From positions 1,054,001 to 1,118,000 of the forward strand of contig DAOSEM010000001.1 of the NCBI GenBank assembly GCA_035363115.1: a DNA stretch of 64,000 bases, in the 5' to 3' direction. The notes beneath the pieces were generated by a model that saw nothing but the letters and a program-made list of their open reading frames with translations, was not told where the DNA came from and searched no databases. The translations under genes were made by a program, and so were the position numbers. The DNA is from Syntrophales bacterium (GTDB lineage: Bacteria; Desulfobacterota; Syntrophia; Syntrophales; PHBD01). Below are positions 28,401-31,400 of the stretch, piece after piece; within the stretch, counting starts at the first letter, position 1, and every line of letters starts with the position of its first letter.

Positions 28401-31400
28401 CAGCTTCGTCCTGGCGGCGGGCAAGGTCACCATCAGCGGCGACTACGGGAGCGCCGACGCAGCCGGCACGACCATCCGCCTCCTGGGCGTGGTCGGCGGC
28501 AGCGAGGTCGAGGTGAACGGGAACGCCGACGACGACACGATCATCCTAGAGCGGACCCACGATACCGTGGACTACCCGAGCGCCGACGTCCAGGCGGCGG
28601 TGGCGGCCACGTACGGCAACGTGACCAACGTCTATGCGTACGCCGGGAACGACACGGTCACCCTCCGCTCCATCGACGGCCAGACGAACGTCTACGGGGG
28701 CGACGGGGAGGACCTGCTCATCGCCGACACGCTCAAGACGCTGACCAGCAGCAAGTACGCGACCCGGGACGCCCTGAACCTGGACGGCCAGGCCGGGACG
28801 GACCGCTACGTTGTCAACGCCTCCGGCACGGGCGACTACATCGTCAACGTCACCGACACCGGGGCCCCGGACGACGGCGCGGACACGCTGATCGTGAACG
28901 GCACGGCGGACGACGACGACTTCCTCCTCCGGAAGAGCTTCGTGGCGGTTCTCCACGGATCCTATGCCGGCGGGTACTCCGCCGACGTCGAGCGCATCAA
29001 CTACGACACGAGCATCAACGGCCGGCTCATCGTCACCGGCGGCATCGGCGCGGATTCGTTCTTCACCGACGACAACTCCTCCATCACCACCCTGGATGGC
29101 GGCGCCGGGGCCGACTACTTCCAGATCGGCCAGCTCTTCGGCTCCCTGCGCGACGTGGGCGCCAACATCGCCGCGGGCGACGTCTTCGAGACCATCGAGA
29201 CGACCATGGGCTTCCTCAGCCGCGGGATCAGCTACGCGACGACCGTCTACGGCGGCAGCGGTAACGACACGTTCTCGGTCTACAACAACATCGCCAAGCT
29301 CCGCCTGGAGGGCGGCGACGGGAACGACGAGTTCGTGGTCCGGGCCTTCATCATGCTGAATTCCTTCGACCCGGAGCAGCAGCTCACAGAGGTTGACGGC
29401 GGCATCGGCGACGACTACATCCAGTACAGCATCAAGTCCCCCATCAGCATCAACGGCGGCGCCGGCTATGACCGCGTCGTGGCACTGGGCACCGAGGCGA
29501 ACGACGTCTTCGTCGTCACCTCCTACGGGATTTTCGGCGCCGGCATCAACATCACCCTGGACGGCGTGGAGGAGGCCCTCGAGGTGGACGGGCTGGAGGG
29601 CGACGACACGATCTTCGTCCTCAGCACCTCGGCCAGCATGGTGACGACGATCATCGGCGGGCTGGGGAACGACACGGTCAACGTCGCGGGCGATGTGACG
29701 GGCACGGTCATCAGCGCCGAGCTGGAAGGGAGAAGCGGCGTCATCAACCACAGCGTCACGAGCGACGACCCCTCCTACGACGGGCTCCTCATGGACGGCA
29801 TCGCCCTCAACGTGGCCGACGCCGCAACGGGCGCGGTCGTCATCACGGAGAGCGGCGGCGGCACCGTGGTGGAAGAGGACGTACCGGGCTCCGTGGACAC
29901 CTACACGATCTCCCTGGCCGCGGCATCCCTCGATCCGGTTGAGGCGGGCGACGTGGCCTACATCACCGTCTCCGCGGCCAAGTCGGAGTCGGAAGAGGAC
30001 GCCCTCGGGGCGGATACGGTTCTCCTGTCCACCGACGGCGTCAACTACTTCGACGCGGTGGTCCTGACCTTCGATATCACAAACTGGACGGACAACCAGA
30101 CGATCTGGGTAAAGGCGGGCTCCGACGCCGTCTCCGAGGGCGAGCGGAACGTCGCGGTGAGCCACAGCGTCATCAGCAGTCGCGCCGACCTGGACAAGGC
30201 CAAGATCAACGACGTGATGGTGAAGGTCCAGGACGACGACAAGGCGGGTCTCATCATCGTGGAGAGTGGGAACGACACGCAGGTCCTGGAGGGAGCCGCC
30301 GACACCTTCACCGTGCGGCTGACCCATGCGATCACAAGCGACGTCACCGTGACCCTGGCATATGACGCCGGGCAGCTCTCCCTGGACACGGCGACGCTGA
30401 CCTTCACCAGCGGGAACTGGGACGTGGCGCAGACGGTGACCGTCACGGCCGTGGACGACGGCACGGCGGAAAACACGCAGACCTCGGTGATCACCGCCAC
30501 GGTGACGAGCACCGACGCGGGGTTCGCCGTCAGCGAGAAGCCGACGGTCAACGTGACCGTCATCGACAACGACTCCGCCGGCGCCCTGGTCACCCAGACG
30601 GACGGATCCACGCGCGTGGTCCAAGGCGACGCCACGGGCGACACCTACAGCATCGTCCTGACGAAGGCACCGGCCGCGGGCACGACCGTCACCGTGAAGA
30701 TCCTCACGGACGGGCAGACGGTCGTCTCCAGCGCCGACGGCCGCTTCAACTCCACCGACGGCACGGTTACCTTCACGGATGCGGACTGGAACGTCGCCGC
30801 GGAGATCACCGTGAAGGCCACGGACGGGGCGCCCACGGAGAACAACTTCGAGAAGTCCTTCCCGCTGATGTCCCACACCCTGAACCGGATCCAGGGGCCC
30901 CTCGTCATCGAGGGCGGCGTCGGACCGGAGGACCGCTCCGTGAAGCCGGGCGTGACCCTTCCCGGGGAGCTGAACCCGGACCTCCCGGAGGTCGTCATCA
31001 ACGTCGACGAGTCCACCATGACGGACACGCTGAACGTGTACAACGACTCCAGCGTCTCCGACGATACGGGTGTGATGTCGACGCTCCTGCTGCACACCGA
31101 TTACAGCGTCAAGGCCGACGGTACGGTTTCGGCCACCCTGATCAGCGGCCTGGGCATGGGGACGGACCTCGTCGTCAACAAGGGCACGGAGGCGGCTCCC
31201 GACCTGTTCACCTACAAGGGGGGCATCGCCTATACGAACCTGGAAGTCGCCGAGGTGCTCCTCGGGACGGGGAGCGACACCTTCACGGTAACGGGCACGC
31301 GGGCCGGGACGGCCACAGCCGTCCACGGTGGCGGTGGTGCCGACAACCTGATCGTCACGGGCGGCGGCGGTTCGGCCTCGCCCCTGGTCCTGTACGGCGA